Positions 21,254 to 29,958 of a stretch of 45,226 nt of DNA are shown one piece after another. The stretch covers positions 1 to 45,226 of the forward strand of contig JBMYYR010000009.1 in NCBI GenBank assembly GCA_049609625.1. Direction: 5' to 3'. The notes beneath the pieces are model-generated. The model saw only the letters and a list, made by a program, of their open reading frames with translations. It was not told the origin of the DNA and did no database searches. A program made the position numbers and the translations under genes. Numbering within the stretch: the first letter of the stretch is position 1; each line of letters opens with the position of its first letter. The DNA is from JBMYYR01 sp049609625. Lineage in GTDB: Bacteria; Bacteroidota; Bacteroidia; Flavobacteriales; CAJXXR01.

Positions 21254-24200
21254 ATGACTCCAACAGATCAGGTTTATAAGCCAAAACATAAGATTAGAAT
21301 TGTAACAGCTGCTTCACTTTTTGATGGACACGATGCTGCCATCAATGTGATGCGTCGAATCATTCAGACCACAGGTGTCGAAGTGATCCATTTGGGGCAC
21401 GATCGTTCGGTGGAAGAAGTGGTCAATACTGCCATTCAGGAAGACGTTCAGGCTATTGCCATGACCTCGTATCAAGGTGGTCATAATGAGTATTTTAAGT
21501 ATATGTACGATTTGCTTCAAGAAAAAGGGGCAAACCACATCAAGATTTTTGGTGGCGGAGGCGGTGTAATTCTACCTTCGGAAATTGAAGATTTGATGAA
21601 TTATGGTATTTGCCGAATCTATGCGCCAGATGATGGTCGAGAAATGGGGCTTCAAGGTATGATAAATGATTTGGTTCAGCGTGCCGATTTCCCTGTTGGT
21701 AAGGATTTAGTTGGTGGTTTGGATGACATTCAGCAGAAAGATGTACGCAGTATTGCCCGAACGATTTCGGCAGCGGAAAACTTTCCTGAACAAGCCGAAA
21801 GCTTACTCAACAGCATCAAAACCTTAAACAAAACCAGCAAAACACCAGTTTTAGGCATCACCGGAACAGGTGGCGCAGGAAAATCATCTTTAGTAGATGA
21901 ATTGGTTCGTCGATTTTTACTCGATTTCCCTGAAAAACAAATTGCGATAGTTTCTGTCGATCCATCAAAACGAAAAACAGGCGGCGCACTTTTGGGTGAT
22001 CGAATCCGAATGAATGCCATCAACAATTCGAGAGTTTATATGCGTTCTTTGGCAACACGTCAGAGTAATTTGGCCTTGTCGAAATACGTTCAAGAAGCGG
22101 TTGAAGTCCTCAAAGCCGCAGCTTATGACCTTATTATTCTTGAAACGTCTGGAATTGGTCAATCCGATACCGAAATTTTAGATCATTCTGATGCTTCTTT
22201 ATATGTGATGACGCCAGAATTTGGAGCGGCAACGCAGTTAGAAAAAATCGATATGCTCGATTTTGCTGATTTGGTAGCCATCAATAAATTCGACAAAAGA
22301 GGTGCTTTGGATGCTTTGCGCGATGTGAAAAAGCAATACATGAGAAATCATGGTTTGTGGGAAACCAATCAGGATGATTTACCTGTTTATGGGACGATTG
22401 CTTCGCAATTTAATGACCCTGGAATGAACAGCCTTTATGCGGCAGTTTTAGAACAACTCAATGGTTTAGAGCATGTTAATTTCGAGTCTCATTTAGAAAA
22501 CACAGGAGAACAATCCGAAAAGAATTTTATTATTCCACCAGCTAGAGTGCGTTATTTGTCAGAAATTTCGGAATCTAATCGAGCTTATAACCAGTCTGTA
22601 AATCAATCTGTTGAAATAGGGCAGAAGCTGTACGGATTTTATAAAACCCTTGAAAGTTTAACAGGAAAAACGCCTGAATTAAATAAATACGGCATTCAAT
22701 TGGAACTAGACCATTTGGATGAAGATACCAAACAAACCTGTTCATTTTTACTCGCTAGTTTCGATCGAGTGAAGATGAATTTGAATCCACACCATTGGGA
22801 AATTATTCTGAACTGGAAAGCAAAGGTCGCTAAATACAAAGCGCCTGTTTACAGCTTCAAAGTACGAGATAAAGAAATCAAAATCGATACCCAAAGCACC
22901 TCACTTTCTCAGCTTTCGATACCCAAAGTGGCTTTGCCAAAATATCAAGCTTGGGGCGATGTTTTAGCTTGGGTTTTACAAGAAAATGTACCAGGAGAAT
23001 TTCCATATACCGCTGGTTTATATCCATTTAAGAGAACAGGAGAGGATCCAACTCGAATGTTTGCCGGAGAAGGTGGCCCAGAGCGAACCAATCGCCGATT
23101 CCATTACGTGAGTTTGGGTATGCCAGCCAAACGTTTGTCAACCGCTTTTGATTCCGTTACGCTTTATGGAAACGATCCTGATGTTCGACCTGATATTTAT
23201 GGAAAAATAGGGAATGCAGGCGTATCTATTTGTTGTTTAGATGATGCCAAAAAACTCTATTCTGGTTTTGATTTGGCTCATGCCATGACCTCGGTTTCGA
23301 TGACTATCAATGGGCCTGCGCCAATGCTTTTGGGCTTTTTTATGAATGCCGCCATCGATCAGCAATGTGAGCTTTACATCAAAGAAAATGGTCTGGAAGA
23401 GGACATAAAAGCAAAAATTGAACAGATTTTTAAAGCCAAAGGCACAAAACAACCTGTTTATCAAGGTGATTTGCCCGAAGGTAATGATGGTTTAGGTTTG
23501 ATGCTTTTAGGTTTAACTGGAGATCAAGTTTTGGATGCCGAAGTTTATCAAAGCATCAAAAAACGAACGCTTTCTCAGGTTAGAGGAACGGTTCAGGCTG
23601 ATATTTTAAAAGAAGATCAAGCTCAAAATACCTGTATTTTCTCCACTGAATTTGCACTTAGATTAATGGGTGATGTTCAGGAGTATTTTATTGAAAATCA
23701 GGTTCGTAATTTCTATTCGGTTTCTATTTCTGGTTATCATATTGCAGAAGCAGGAGCTAATCCGATTTCGCAATTGGCTTTTACTTTAGCAAACGGATTC
23801 ACTTATGTAGAATATTACCTAAGTCGTGGTATGGACATCAATAAATTTGGTCCAAACTTATCCTTTTTCTTCTCCAATGGCGTCGATCCTGAATATGCTG
23901 TCATTGGTCGAGTGGCTCGAAAAATTTGGTCTAAAGCACTGAAAGAAAAATATGGAGCTTCTGCCCGAGCTCAAATGTTGAAATATCATATCCAAACGTC
24001 TGGACGTTCACTGCATGCTCAAGAAATTGATTTCAATGACATCAGGACAACTTTGCAGGCTTTGTATGCTATTTATGACAATTGTAACTCGCTGCATACC
24101 AATGCTTACGATGAAGCTATTACCACACCAACCGAAGAATCGGTGCGTAGAGCAATGGCTATTCAGTTGATTATCAATAGAGAACTTGGTTTGGCTAAAA

Positions 24201-24682
24201 ACGAAAATCCGATTCAAGGGGCCTTTATCATCGAAGAATTAACGGACTTAGTAGAACAAGCAGTCTTGTTAGAATTTGATCGCATCACCGAGCGTGGAGG
24301 CGTACTTGGCGCGATGGAAACGATGTATCAGCGTTCAAAAATTCAGGAAGAAAGTTTGTATTACGAAACTTTGAAACATACTGGAGAATATCCAATCATC
24401 GGTGTAAATACCTTTTTGAGTTCTAAAGGTTCGCCAACCGTAGTTCCTGATGAAGTTATCCGAGCAACGGAGGAAGAAAAGCAATATCAAATCCAGATGT
24501 TGAAAGACCTTCATGCAAGACACGAAGGGCATTTGACTGAAAATTTAAAGCAATTACAAGCTTCGGCAGTTGCCAACGAAAACATTTTTGAACAATTGAT
24601 GGAAATCACAAAACAATGCTCTATCGGACAAATTACCCAAGCTTTGTTTGAGGTTGGTGGTCAGTATAGACGGAACATGTAA
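21254..24682 (+). CDS. icmF: Fused isobutyryl-CoA mutase (IcmF-type), usually annotated as methylmalonyl-CoA mutase family
   Basis: 1142 residues in three parts. Residues about 14-150 form the B12-binding domain (AASLFDGHDAAINV with the cobalt-ligand His; IFGGGGGVILPSE). Residues about 195-430 form a MeaB-like GTPase chaperone (P-loop GITGTGGAGKSSL at 201-213; SVDPSKRKTGGALLGDRIRM; NKFDKRGALD). Residues about 560-1135 are the acyl-CoA mutase barrel (GEFPYTAGLYPFKR; STAFDSVTLYG; SVSISGYHIAEAGAN). At the substrate-specificity positions this protein has F603 (TRMFAGEG) and Q791 (KEDQAQNTC), as in isobutyryl-CoA mutases, where methylmalonyl-CoA mutase has Tyr and Arg. It should interconvert isobutyryl-CoA and n-butyryl-CoA (some IcmF enzymes also act on pivalyl- or isovaleryl-CoA). 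It has its own promoter and stands alone. Confidence 0.92.
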   Translation: MTPTDQVYKPKHKIRIVTAASLFDGHDAAINVMRRIIQTTGVEVIHLGHDRSVEEVVNTAIQEDVQAIAMTSYQGGHNEYFKYMYDLLQEKGANHIKIFGGGGGVILPSEIEDLMNYGICRIYAPDDGREMGLQGMINDLVQRADFPVGKDLVGGLDDIQQKDVRSIARTISAAENFPEQAESLLNSIKTLNKTSKTPVLGITGTGGAGKSSLVDELVRRFLLDFPEKQIAIVSVDPSKRKTGGALLGDRIRMNAINNSRVYMRSLATRQSNLALSKYVQEAVEVLKAAAYDLIILETSGIGQSDTEILDHSDASLYVMTPEFGAATQLEKIDMLDFADLVAINKFDKRGALDALRDVKKQYMRNHGLWETNQDDLPVYGTIASQFNDPGMNSLYAAVLEQLNGLEHVNFESHLENTGEQSEKNFIIPPARVRYLSEISESNRAYNQSVNQSVEIGQKLYGFYKTLESLTGKTPELNKYGIQLELDHLDEDTKQTCSFLLASFDRVKMNLNPHHWEIILNWKAKVAKYKAPVYSFKVRDKEIKIDTQSTSLSQLSIPKVALPKYQAWGDVLAWVLQENVPGEFPYTAGLYPFKRTGEDPTRMFAGEGGPERTNRRFHYVSLGMPAKRLSTAFDSVTLYGNDPDVRPDIYGKIGNAGVSICCLDDAKKLYSGFDLAHAMTSVSMTINGPAPMLLGFFMNAAIDQQCELYIKENGLEEDIKAKIEQIFKAKGTKQPVYQGDLPEGNDGLGLMLLGLTGDQVLDAEVYQSIKKRTLSQVRGTVQADILKEDQAQNTCIFSTEFALRLMGDVQEYFIENQVRNFYSVSISGYHIAEAGANPISQLAFTLANGFTYVEYYLSRGMDINKFGPNLSFFFSNGVDPEYAVIGRVARKIWSKALKEKYGASARAQMLKYHIQTSGRSLHAQEIDFNDIRTTLQALYAIYDNCNSLHTNAYDEAITTPTEESVRRAMAIQLIINRELGLAKNENPIQGAFIIEELTDLVEQAVLLEFDRITERGGVLGAMETMYQRSKIQEESLYYETLKHTGEYPIIGVNTFLSSKGSPTVVPDEVIRATEEEKQYQIQMLKDLHARHEGHLTENLKQLQASAVANENIFEQLMEITKQCSIGQITQALFEVGGQYRRNM

Positions 24683-24765
24683 GGGTCAGACTGTAAGTTA
24701 TTGTTTGACATATAGTTAAGTTGGTGTCTATTAAATAATGGACTAAATTTTAATCACTAAGTCAT

Positions 24766-24799
24766 AAAGGTTTATACTTATTATTAGCTATAAACCTTT
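24766..24799. terminator. Hairpin between convergent icmF and glycosyltransferase genes
   Basis: A perfect 11-bp stem (AAAGGTTTATA / TATAAACCTTT) with a 12-nt loop, extended by further partial pairing outside (AATCAC / GTGATT). It lies 84 bp after the icmF stop and 80 bp after the end of the opposite gene, so it may terminate both. Confidence 0.6.
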
Positions 24800-24820
24800 G
24801 TGATTTAGGGGCTATATTTA

Positions 24821-24850
24821 GAACGCTTGCCCCACATATTCAACATAGAA
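24821..24850 (-). repeat. Degenerate copy of the dispersed end repeat
   Basis: Read on the minus strand, TTCTATGTTGAATA is followed by TGTGGGGCAAGCGTTC, which aligns with the copy at 26021-26052 (TTCTATGTTGAATA, then TTGTGGGTAAACGCTC), with one gap and a few substitutions. It lies beside the end of the glycosyltransferase gene. Confidence 0.6.
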
Positions 24851-24878
24851 AAGAGTCAAAAAAACAAGACTTTAAGGT

Positions 24879-25922
24879 CTATACATTACCCAAATACAAC
24901 TCCAAATAGCTATTCACCGTTTCATTTACATCAAAACGGAGCTCATTTTTGTTTTCACTTTTAGTTTTTAAAGCTTCTAAAAGTGCAGTTTCCATTTCGT
25001 TTTCATGTTTGCAAACATACCAATTTGGAGATGTTTTTGCAATACCAACTTGATGTGAAACGATCTTCATGCCAGAATAAAGTGCTTCAATAAAAACCAT
25101 CCCGAAAGATTCAAAAGTGCTAGTGTGCAACAAGACTTTTGCTTTTGCCATTTTCTTTAGTACATCTTCTCGTTTGAGTTCTCCCGAAAGGTGTATGACT
25201 TCCTGTAAACTCACTGATTTAATGTGTTTTAAGGCTTGAAATTCATTTGTTTTACCACCCAAAATTTCAACATTTAGCTTATAACCTTTTTGATGAAGCC
25301 TTGCTATAAGTCTTAAAAACAAAGGATAATTTTTGACTTTATTTAGTGAGCCAACGCCGAGAATATCAATGGTTTTTTCTTCTTCTGTTTTATTAAATTC
25401 ACGAGGGTTTATTCCCCAAGGAATGAGTTCGGAATCTACATTATAGTTAGTTTTTAAGATTCTTTTCTGAAATGGAGATAAAGTAATGAGTTTTGCATGT
25501 TTGGAACAAAACCTGAAATACCTGTTTCCTTCCAAAACATCTTGACCCATAGCTGTTATTAGGTGTTTTATTTTATGTTTTTTAGTAAAAAGTCTTCCTA
25601 TAAAGGCACATTCTCTGAGCCAAAAACTATGGACAACATCAATTTTTTCTGTTTTATTAATGCGTTTTAGAGTCTTTAAAACTTTGAGCCAGGTCTGAAT
25701 TTTATGTATTCTTTTATTTTGCCCATTCAAGGCGATGACGTCAATGCCATGCCATTGGTATTTTTGTTCTGAAAACGGATATTGAAAAGCAATGATTTTA
25801 ATGTTTAAATCAGTTTGCTTTTCTGCTAATGCTTTGACAAAGAGCTGTAAAGCTGGAATGATAGTCGAATCGTTTTCGTTTTTAGGAAAACCCGGTGTTA
25901 GTAGAACGATATGTTTTGGCAT
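24879..25922 (-). CDS. Glycosyltransferase family 4 (GT-B fold)
   Basis: 347 residues from the ATG at 25922; a GTG one codon earlier is less likely. The N-terminal domain starts PKHIVLLTPGFPKNENDSTI, typical for GT4 enzymes of exopolysaccharide or glycolipid synthesis. The C-terminal nucleotide-sugar domain shows DILGVGSLNKVKNYPLFLRL, VEILGG, LSGELKREDVLKKMAKAKVL and the E-x7-E-like segment TFESFGMVFIEALYSG. It should transfer a sugar from an activated donor to an unknown acceptor on the cytoplasmic side of the membrane. It is an isolated gene between two non-coding regions, and no other sugar genes are adjacent. I found no clear promoter box in the repeat-rich region upstream. Confidence 0.9.
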   Translation of the reverse strand: MPKHIVLLTPGFPKNENDSTIIPALQLFVKALAEKQTDLNIKIIAFQYPFSEQKYQWHGIDVIALNGQNKRIHKIQTWLKVLKTLKRINKTEKIDVVHSFWLRECAFIGRLFTKKHKIKHLITAMGQDVLEGNRYFRFCSKHAKLITLSPFQKRILKTNYNVDSELIPWGINPREFNKTEEEKTIDILGVGSLNKVKNYPLFLRLIARLHQKGYKLNVEILGGKTNEFQALKHIKSVSLQEVIHLSGELKREDVLKKMAKAKVLLHTSTFESFGMVFIEALYSGMKIVSHQVGIAKTSPNWYVCKHENEMETALLEALKTKSENKNELRFDVNETVNSYLELYLGNV

Positions 25923-26016
25923 CACTTTTTAATCTGGAAAAGTATTAAAAAAACGCATAAAAAAACTCAAAAAATCAAAAAGCGTGAATAATTCAATTGC
26001 GGGAGCTATGAAAATG

Positions 26017-26580
26017 TTGGTTCTATGTTGAATATTGTGGGTAAACGCTCAACATTTATGCGCAAAAACACGACGTGTAAGCTATACTTAACTAAGGTGA
26101 GTTTTATGCAAGAAAATTTCGCAACCAATAGATATTAAGACTATTAATTCAATTACCTTCTTTTTTTTAGAACCTAAATAGTTTTCGAGCACCCTGACCT
26201 ATTTTTAAAAGGCATTAAAACCGTAGCGAAACCTTAGAGAAATGGCTTAGCTGGAGCGATAGTGGAAGATCCAGCCATTGAACTTAGGTTTTGCCTAGGT
26301 TTTGATGTGTTTTAAAAATAAGTCTTGAATTTTCTTTGCGAATCACAAACATAATCAATGTTTGCTCTTTTCTTTTTTTCAAGAAAAAGAAATGAAAATC
26401 ATAGCGATAGCGTCGAAACATAACAAAGAATCTTATATCGAACTCACGTTAGTTAGGATTCTTGAATGAGTTACGTTTTTAGACCCCCATATTGAAAGGT
26501 GTGGCTAAAATTTGGCTCATTATTCATGCGTGTTATCTAAAACTGCATCAAGTTACCCACACCTTTCACCATAGAGCCAA
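26017..26580. mobile_element. Non-autonomous or decayed element with inverted 28-bp ends
   Basis: The left end (26017-26044) begins TTGGTTCTATGTTGAA and ends TGTGGGTAA; the right end read on the minus strand (26580-26553) begins TTGGCTCTATGGTGAA and ends TGTGGGTAA. They match at 23 of 28 positions and face inward, the layout of terminal inverted repeats. The 564-bp interior has no transposase frame. The GGCTCT-type outer end recalls ISL3-family termini, but that is from memory and unverified. Eight-base flanks on the two sides (AAAATGTT and AAAGATTA) are not identical, so no clear target duplication remains. Confidence 0.5.
26197..26323. repeat. Long imperfect hairpin, about 127 nt
   Basis: Outer arms 26197-26222 and 26298-26323 pair at 22 of 26 positions (ATTTTTAAAA / TTTTAAAAAT core). 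Inside, GCGAAACCTTAG (26226-26237) pairs with CTTAGGTTTTGC, then AATGG and CTGGA-type segments pair with TCCAGCCATT around the loop GCGATAGTGGAAGA, with a 5-nt bulge. The whole segment can fold into one rod-like stem-loop. It may be a MITE core or a structured RNA, and there is no evidence of expression. Confidence 0.7.
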
Positions 26581-26600
26581 AGATTAAAACTAGAGTCAGG

Positions 26601-28193
26601 TTAAAGCTTTACGAGTTGCGTAGAGTATTTCAGATGAGCACCTTGATAAACGGCAACAACATAAGTGCCTTCGGTAGACGGGAGCGTGAGGCTTGTTGTT
26701 TGGGTCTGTAGGTCTTGTATGTCAACTTGCTCTATCAATTGACCATGTATTCCAGAAATCAATATCTGAACATGTTCGCCAAAAGCCTCTTTCGGAAAGT
26801 GAATATGAACCTCGGGGCTATTTTTGTATGTTTCAACCGAAAACGTCTCGTCAAACTCTTCTAAGCCTATACCTGGGTGAAGCACTATTGTGCGCTCTAC
26901 AATGACGTCATTGCTTACCGTAACCGTATCTGAAAAGTTTAAATATCCAGATTTTGAGCAAGTTATGTCATATATTCCTCCTGTTGGCGTGCCTGTTTTC
27001 AATTTCCCTTCCAAGTTGCTTGCCTCTGATATATTATCGAATGTTATATTCGCATTCGGAATGGCAGCTCCGGTAATAGCATCAATAACATTTAGATGAA
27101 GGTAGGCTGCTCGTGTATAGTTTACGTCAAAAACAACTAAGCCTTCTTCCATATCAGAAACCAAAACTTTGCCAGAAGGCAAATAGGGATAAGCTCCCCA
27201 CGCTCCATTGTAGCCATCTCCTTCAAATTGTGGCGAGGTATCAAAATGACCTACATCTATCAGATTGTCAGGATATTGCGCGTCTACAATCTGTAAGCCA
27301 TCCGTATAATATGAGTTTACTAAATAGCCATCGAGGTAGTGGGTGTTGTGAGGGATGGTTTGGTCGGAATAATAGGACTGAATTTGATCTAAGAATTGCA
27401 TATTCGCTACATCCGAAACATCGTAACTTGCTACATAAGAATCAGTTAGCTCATCAGTTGTAAACACATATTGATTATCATCCGAAAACCAACAATTGTG
27501 TGTGAATAAGTTTGGAGTCGATACTTGACCCAGTTCCACAGGGTTTGATTTGTCGCTCACATCAACCGAAACTAAAAAGCCTTGATAGATCGCTCCACCC
27601 CAAATGGTATCGCCTCGAGTTACACAATCGTGAAGATAAAAATCATTGTAATTTCCTAAAACTTCAATGTCGTTCGGGTTTGTAACATCAAGCATTAGCG
27701 CACCGCCCACACCGATGTTTGTGCCGGTCAGATAGGCCACGCCCTGCTCGTCGATATAAATATTGTGAGCCCGCTCTAAACTATCGTTCATTGTAAAGCT
27801 ATAAAATGGCGCATTTCCATTGGCAATATCAGATAAATCTACAACCAAAAGCCCCTGAGAGCTGCCAGCAAGCCAGCTGTCGTGAACAACAAAAGCATGG
27901 TTACCCCACGTTTTGATGTCTCTCCAAGTGCTATACGGTCCTGAAATTCTTGCTTTTTCGGTCAATGTGCTGCTGCTGACATCCACAATAGAAAATCCGG
28001 TAGTCAGGCCAACCAAGGCATACTCTCGCCCTGTCGATGTATCGACGTAGCCCCAAATATCATTGAGTTTTTGGCTTTGGGTAATGTCAGAGTAAGGAAA
28101 GCTTGCCTTAAAACTTACATTAAGTGGTTGGTTTTGAGCTGATAAAGATAGAAAAGTGCCTAAAAGCACGAAAAACAAAAGCTGTTGTCTCAT
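26601..28193 (-). CDS. Secreted choice-of-anchor B family protein with T9SS-like C-terminal domain
   Basis: 530 residues from the ATG at 28193; a TTG five codons upstream also opens the frame. A signal peptide (MRQQLLFFVLLGTFLSLSAQ) is followed by a seven-bladed beta-propeller-like region of LVIVD-type repeats (DIWGYVDTSTGREYALVGLT, LLVVDLSDIANG, VSVDVSDKSNPVELGQV, IVDAQYPDNLIDVGHF). An Ig-like carboxypeptidase-regulatory domain follows (VIDAITGAAIPNANITFDNI). The last ~80 residues (from FDETFSVETYKNSPEVHIHF to STQLVKL) resemble a type A sorting domain for the type IX secretion system. It should be exported to the cell surface or medium. The catalytic role is unknown. It is divergent from trxA across 290 bp. 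Confidence 0.88.
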   Translation of the reverse strand: MRQQLLFFVLLGTFLSLSAQNQPLNVSFKASFPYSDITQSQKLNDIWGYVDTSTGREYALVGLTTGFSIVDVSSSTLTEKARISGPYSTWRDIKTWGNHAFVVHDSWLAGSSQGLLVVDLSDIANGNAPFYSFTMNDSLERAHNIYIDEQGVAYLTGTNIGVGGALMLDVTNPNDIEVLGNYNDFYLHDCVTRGDTIWGGAIYQGFLVSVDVSDKSNPVELGQVSTPNLFTHNCWFSDDNQYVFTTDELTDSYVASYDVSDVANMQFLDQIQSYYSDQTIPHNTHYLDGYLVNSYYTDGLQIVDAQYPDNLIDVGHFDTSPQFEGDGYNGAWGAYPYLPSGKVLVSDMEEGLVVFDVNYTRAAYLHLNVIDAITGAAIPNANITFDNISEASNLEGKLKTGTPTGGIYDITCSKSGYLNFSDTVTVSNDVIVERTIVLHPGIGLEEFDETFSVETYKNSPEVHIHFPKEAFGEHVQILISGIHGQLIEQVDIQDLQTQTTSLTLPSTEGTYVVAVYQGAHLKYSTQLVKL

Positions 28194-28419
28194 AATTTTT
28201 TTTTTCAAAAGTATGAAAACTTTTAGGCTTAAGAGCTGACTTACTCAAATTAACAAGTCAACATTAGGTTAATGTTCACTTAAATTCAATGACACGTAGA
28301 GCCTTAAGCAGACAAGTCTAAATATTCAGCAATAACCTAAGTATGAAATGAATAAAATTGGAATACGTTCAAAACTACAATTTCTTAAAAATATAAAAGT
28401 CTATTCAAAAAAAATAGAC

Positions 28420-28427
28420 TAATTTTG
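28420..28427 (+). promoter_or_regulatory. Promoter -7 box (TAATTTTG) of trxA
   Basis: Exact TAnnTTTG match, 56 bp before the trxA ATG. No good -33 TTTG is seen. Confidence 0.5.
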
Positions 28428-28483
28428 AAACCAGTTAAACTAAAATAAGAACTAAAAAAATTACAACTAAAAATTTGCAACTT

Positions 28484-28801
28484 ATGGCACTAGAATTAAC
28501 CTCAGAAAATTTTAAATCAACCGTATTAGAATCAGGAAAAGTTTCATTAGTAGACTTTTGGGCCGTTTGGTGTGGCCCTTGTCGTATGGTAGGTCCTATT
28601 GTAGATGAGCTTTATGAAGATTATAAAGATAAAGCCGTTATTGGAAAAGTAAATGTTGACGAACAAGGCGAAATTGCTGGCGAATATGGCATCCGAAATA
28701 TTCCAACTATTTTATTTATCAAAAACGGAGAAGTTGTTGACAAACAAGTAGGTGCAACATCAAAAGCTGCCCTAGAAGCAAAACTTACCGCACTTTTATA
28801 G
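28484..28801 (+). CDS. trxA: Thioredoxin
   Basis: 105 residues, the length of classical TrxA. The start used is ATG at 28484; a TTG three codons upstream (28475) is less likely. Active site W29-C30-G-P-C33 in VDFWAVWCGPCRMVGPIV, Asp in VDFWA, and the cis-Pro segment RNIPTILFIKNGE are all present. It is a general cytoplasmic disulfide reductase dependent on thioredoxin reductase. It is followed by its own strong terminator, so it is monocistronic. It is the more canonical of two thioredoxins in the window, and probably the housekeeping one. Confidence 0.97.
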   Translation: MALELTSENFKSTVLESGKVSLVDFWAVWCGPCRMVGPIVDELYEDYKDKAVIGKVNVDEQGEIAGEYGIRNIPTILFIKNGEVVDKQVGATSKAALEAKLTALL

Positions 28802-28822
28802 ATCTAAAATTTGTACAAAATT

Positions 28823-28851
28823 AAAACCACAGTTTTCTGTGGTTTTTTTTT
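28823..28851 (+). terminator. Rho-independent terminator of trxA
   Basis: A perfect 10-bp stem (AAAACCACAG / CTGTGGTTTT) with a TTTT loop and a T9 run, 22 bp after the stop. Confidence 0.92.
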
Positions 28852-28910
28852 GATGTACACCTATTTTTTTTAGACCAAAACGAACATTAATTACCGTTTT
28901 TTATTCTCAG

Positions 28911-29945
28911 ATGATGTACTCACTTCTCAAAGTTTTTTTATTTAGAAAAGATGCCGAAACGGCCCACTATTTTGTTACAAAATGGATGAAAAAAAGCTTT
29001 AAAAGTAGACTTGTTCGCCGCTTATATCAGCTGATTTACGGACATACGTCCAAAGGCTTAGAGCGAGAGCTTTTCGGAATTAAGTTTCCAAATCCAATTG
29101 GTATTGCCGCTGGTTTTGATAAAGAAGCACGATGGATAAAAGAACTTGATAGCTTGGGCTTTGGTTTTATTGAAATAGGGACCCTAACGCCAAAAGGGCA
29201 GGAGGGAAACCCCAAACCTCGATTGTTTCGCCTGATAGAAGATGAAGCTTTGGTTAATCGTATGGGATTCAACAATAAAGGAATTGAAGAAGCTATACCG
29301 AGGCTAAAATCCAAAGGCCACTGCATTGTGGGAGGAAATATCGGGAAGAACAAACTGACAGACAACAACTTGGCTGTAGAAGATTATAAAATTTGTTTTG
29401 AAGCTCTCTATCCTTATGTGGATTATTTTGTAGTCAATGTGAGTTCGCCAAACACCCCAAATCTTCGGGATTTGCAAGATAAAGAGCCTTTGAAGCGGAT
29501 TATTTTAGCACTTCAAGACTTGCGATCTACCTATCCAAAACAAAAAGCAATTTTATTGAAAATTGCACCAGACCTCTCAAATGCACAACTTGACGACGTG
29601 ATTGATTTGGCAAAAGAAGTCAAGCTAGATGGATTAATAGCCTGTAATACAACAATTTCGAGAGCTAATTTAAAAACAGATCCTGCAAAGGTAGAAGCTA
29701 TTGGCGCTGGAGGTGTAAGCGGCAAACCATTGCGCGAAAGAAGTACCGAAGTCATCGCTTACCTCTATAAATCTTTAGGCGACCAAGTACCCATTATTGG
29801 TGTTGGCGGAATAAATTCTGCCGAAGATGCGGTAGAAAAAATGCAAGCTGGTGCAAAATTAATTCAAATTTATAGCGGCTTAATTTATCAAGGACCAAAG
29901 CTGATAAAAGACATCAAAAAAGCCTTTATCAACCAAAATCTATAG
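28911..29945 (+). CDS. pyrD: Dihydroorotate dehydrogenase (quinone), class 2
   Basis: 344 residues (two adjacent ATG codons; either may be the start). Class 2 features are visible: an N-terminal amphipathic membrane-associating helix (MYSLLKVFLFRKDAETAHYF), FPNPIGIAAGFDKEARW, the substrate region NRMGFNNKG, the catalytic Ser in NVSSPNTPNLRDLQ, LLKIAPDLS, the FMN segments ACNTTISR and GAGGVSGKPLRERST, and GVGGINSAEDAVEKMQAGA. It oxidises dihydroorotate to orotate with quinone as acceptor, in pyrimidine synthesis, attached to the inner membrane. It is followed after 13 bp by the M16 protease and O-methyltransferase genes, which are probably co-transcribed. Confidence 0.97.
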   Translation: MMYSLLKVFLFRKDAETAHYFVTKWMKKSFKSRLVRRLYQLIYGHTSKGLERELFGIKFPNPIGIAAGFDKEARWIKELDSLGFGFIEIGTLTPKGQEGNPKPRLFRLIEDEALVNRMGFNNKGIEEAIPRLKSKGHCIVGGNIGKNKLTDNNLAVEDYKICFEALYPYVDYFVVNVSSPNTPNLRDLQDKEPLKRIILALQDLRSTYPKQKAILLKIAPDLSNAQLDDVIDLAKEVKLDGLIACNTTISRANLKTDPAKVEAIGAGGVSGKPLRERSTEVIAYLYKSLGDQVPIIGVGGINSAEDAVEKMQAGAKLIQIYSGLIYQGPKLIKDIKKAFINQNL

Positions 29946-29958
29946 CTTTTTTTACTAA

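Larger units (their letters stand above)
25923..26600. other. Repeat-rich non-coding stretch
   Basis: 678 bp without a credible gene. Nearly all of it (26017-26580) is bounded by inverted copies of a 28-bp sequence and contains a large hairpin at 26197-26323; see the separate entries. A 7-bp inverted repeat (AAGAATC / GATTCTT) encloses TCGAACTCACGTTAGTTAG near 26430-26463, a motif also echoed near 32090-32111. Confidence 0.6.

Noticed and set aside
21254..24682. Standard methylmalonyl-CoA mutase
   Set aside because: A single chain with the B12 domain first and a GTPase domain in the middle, and Phe/Gln instead of Tyr/Arg at the specificity positions, is IcmF architecture.
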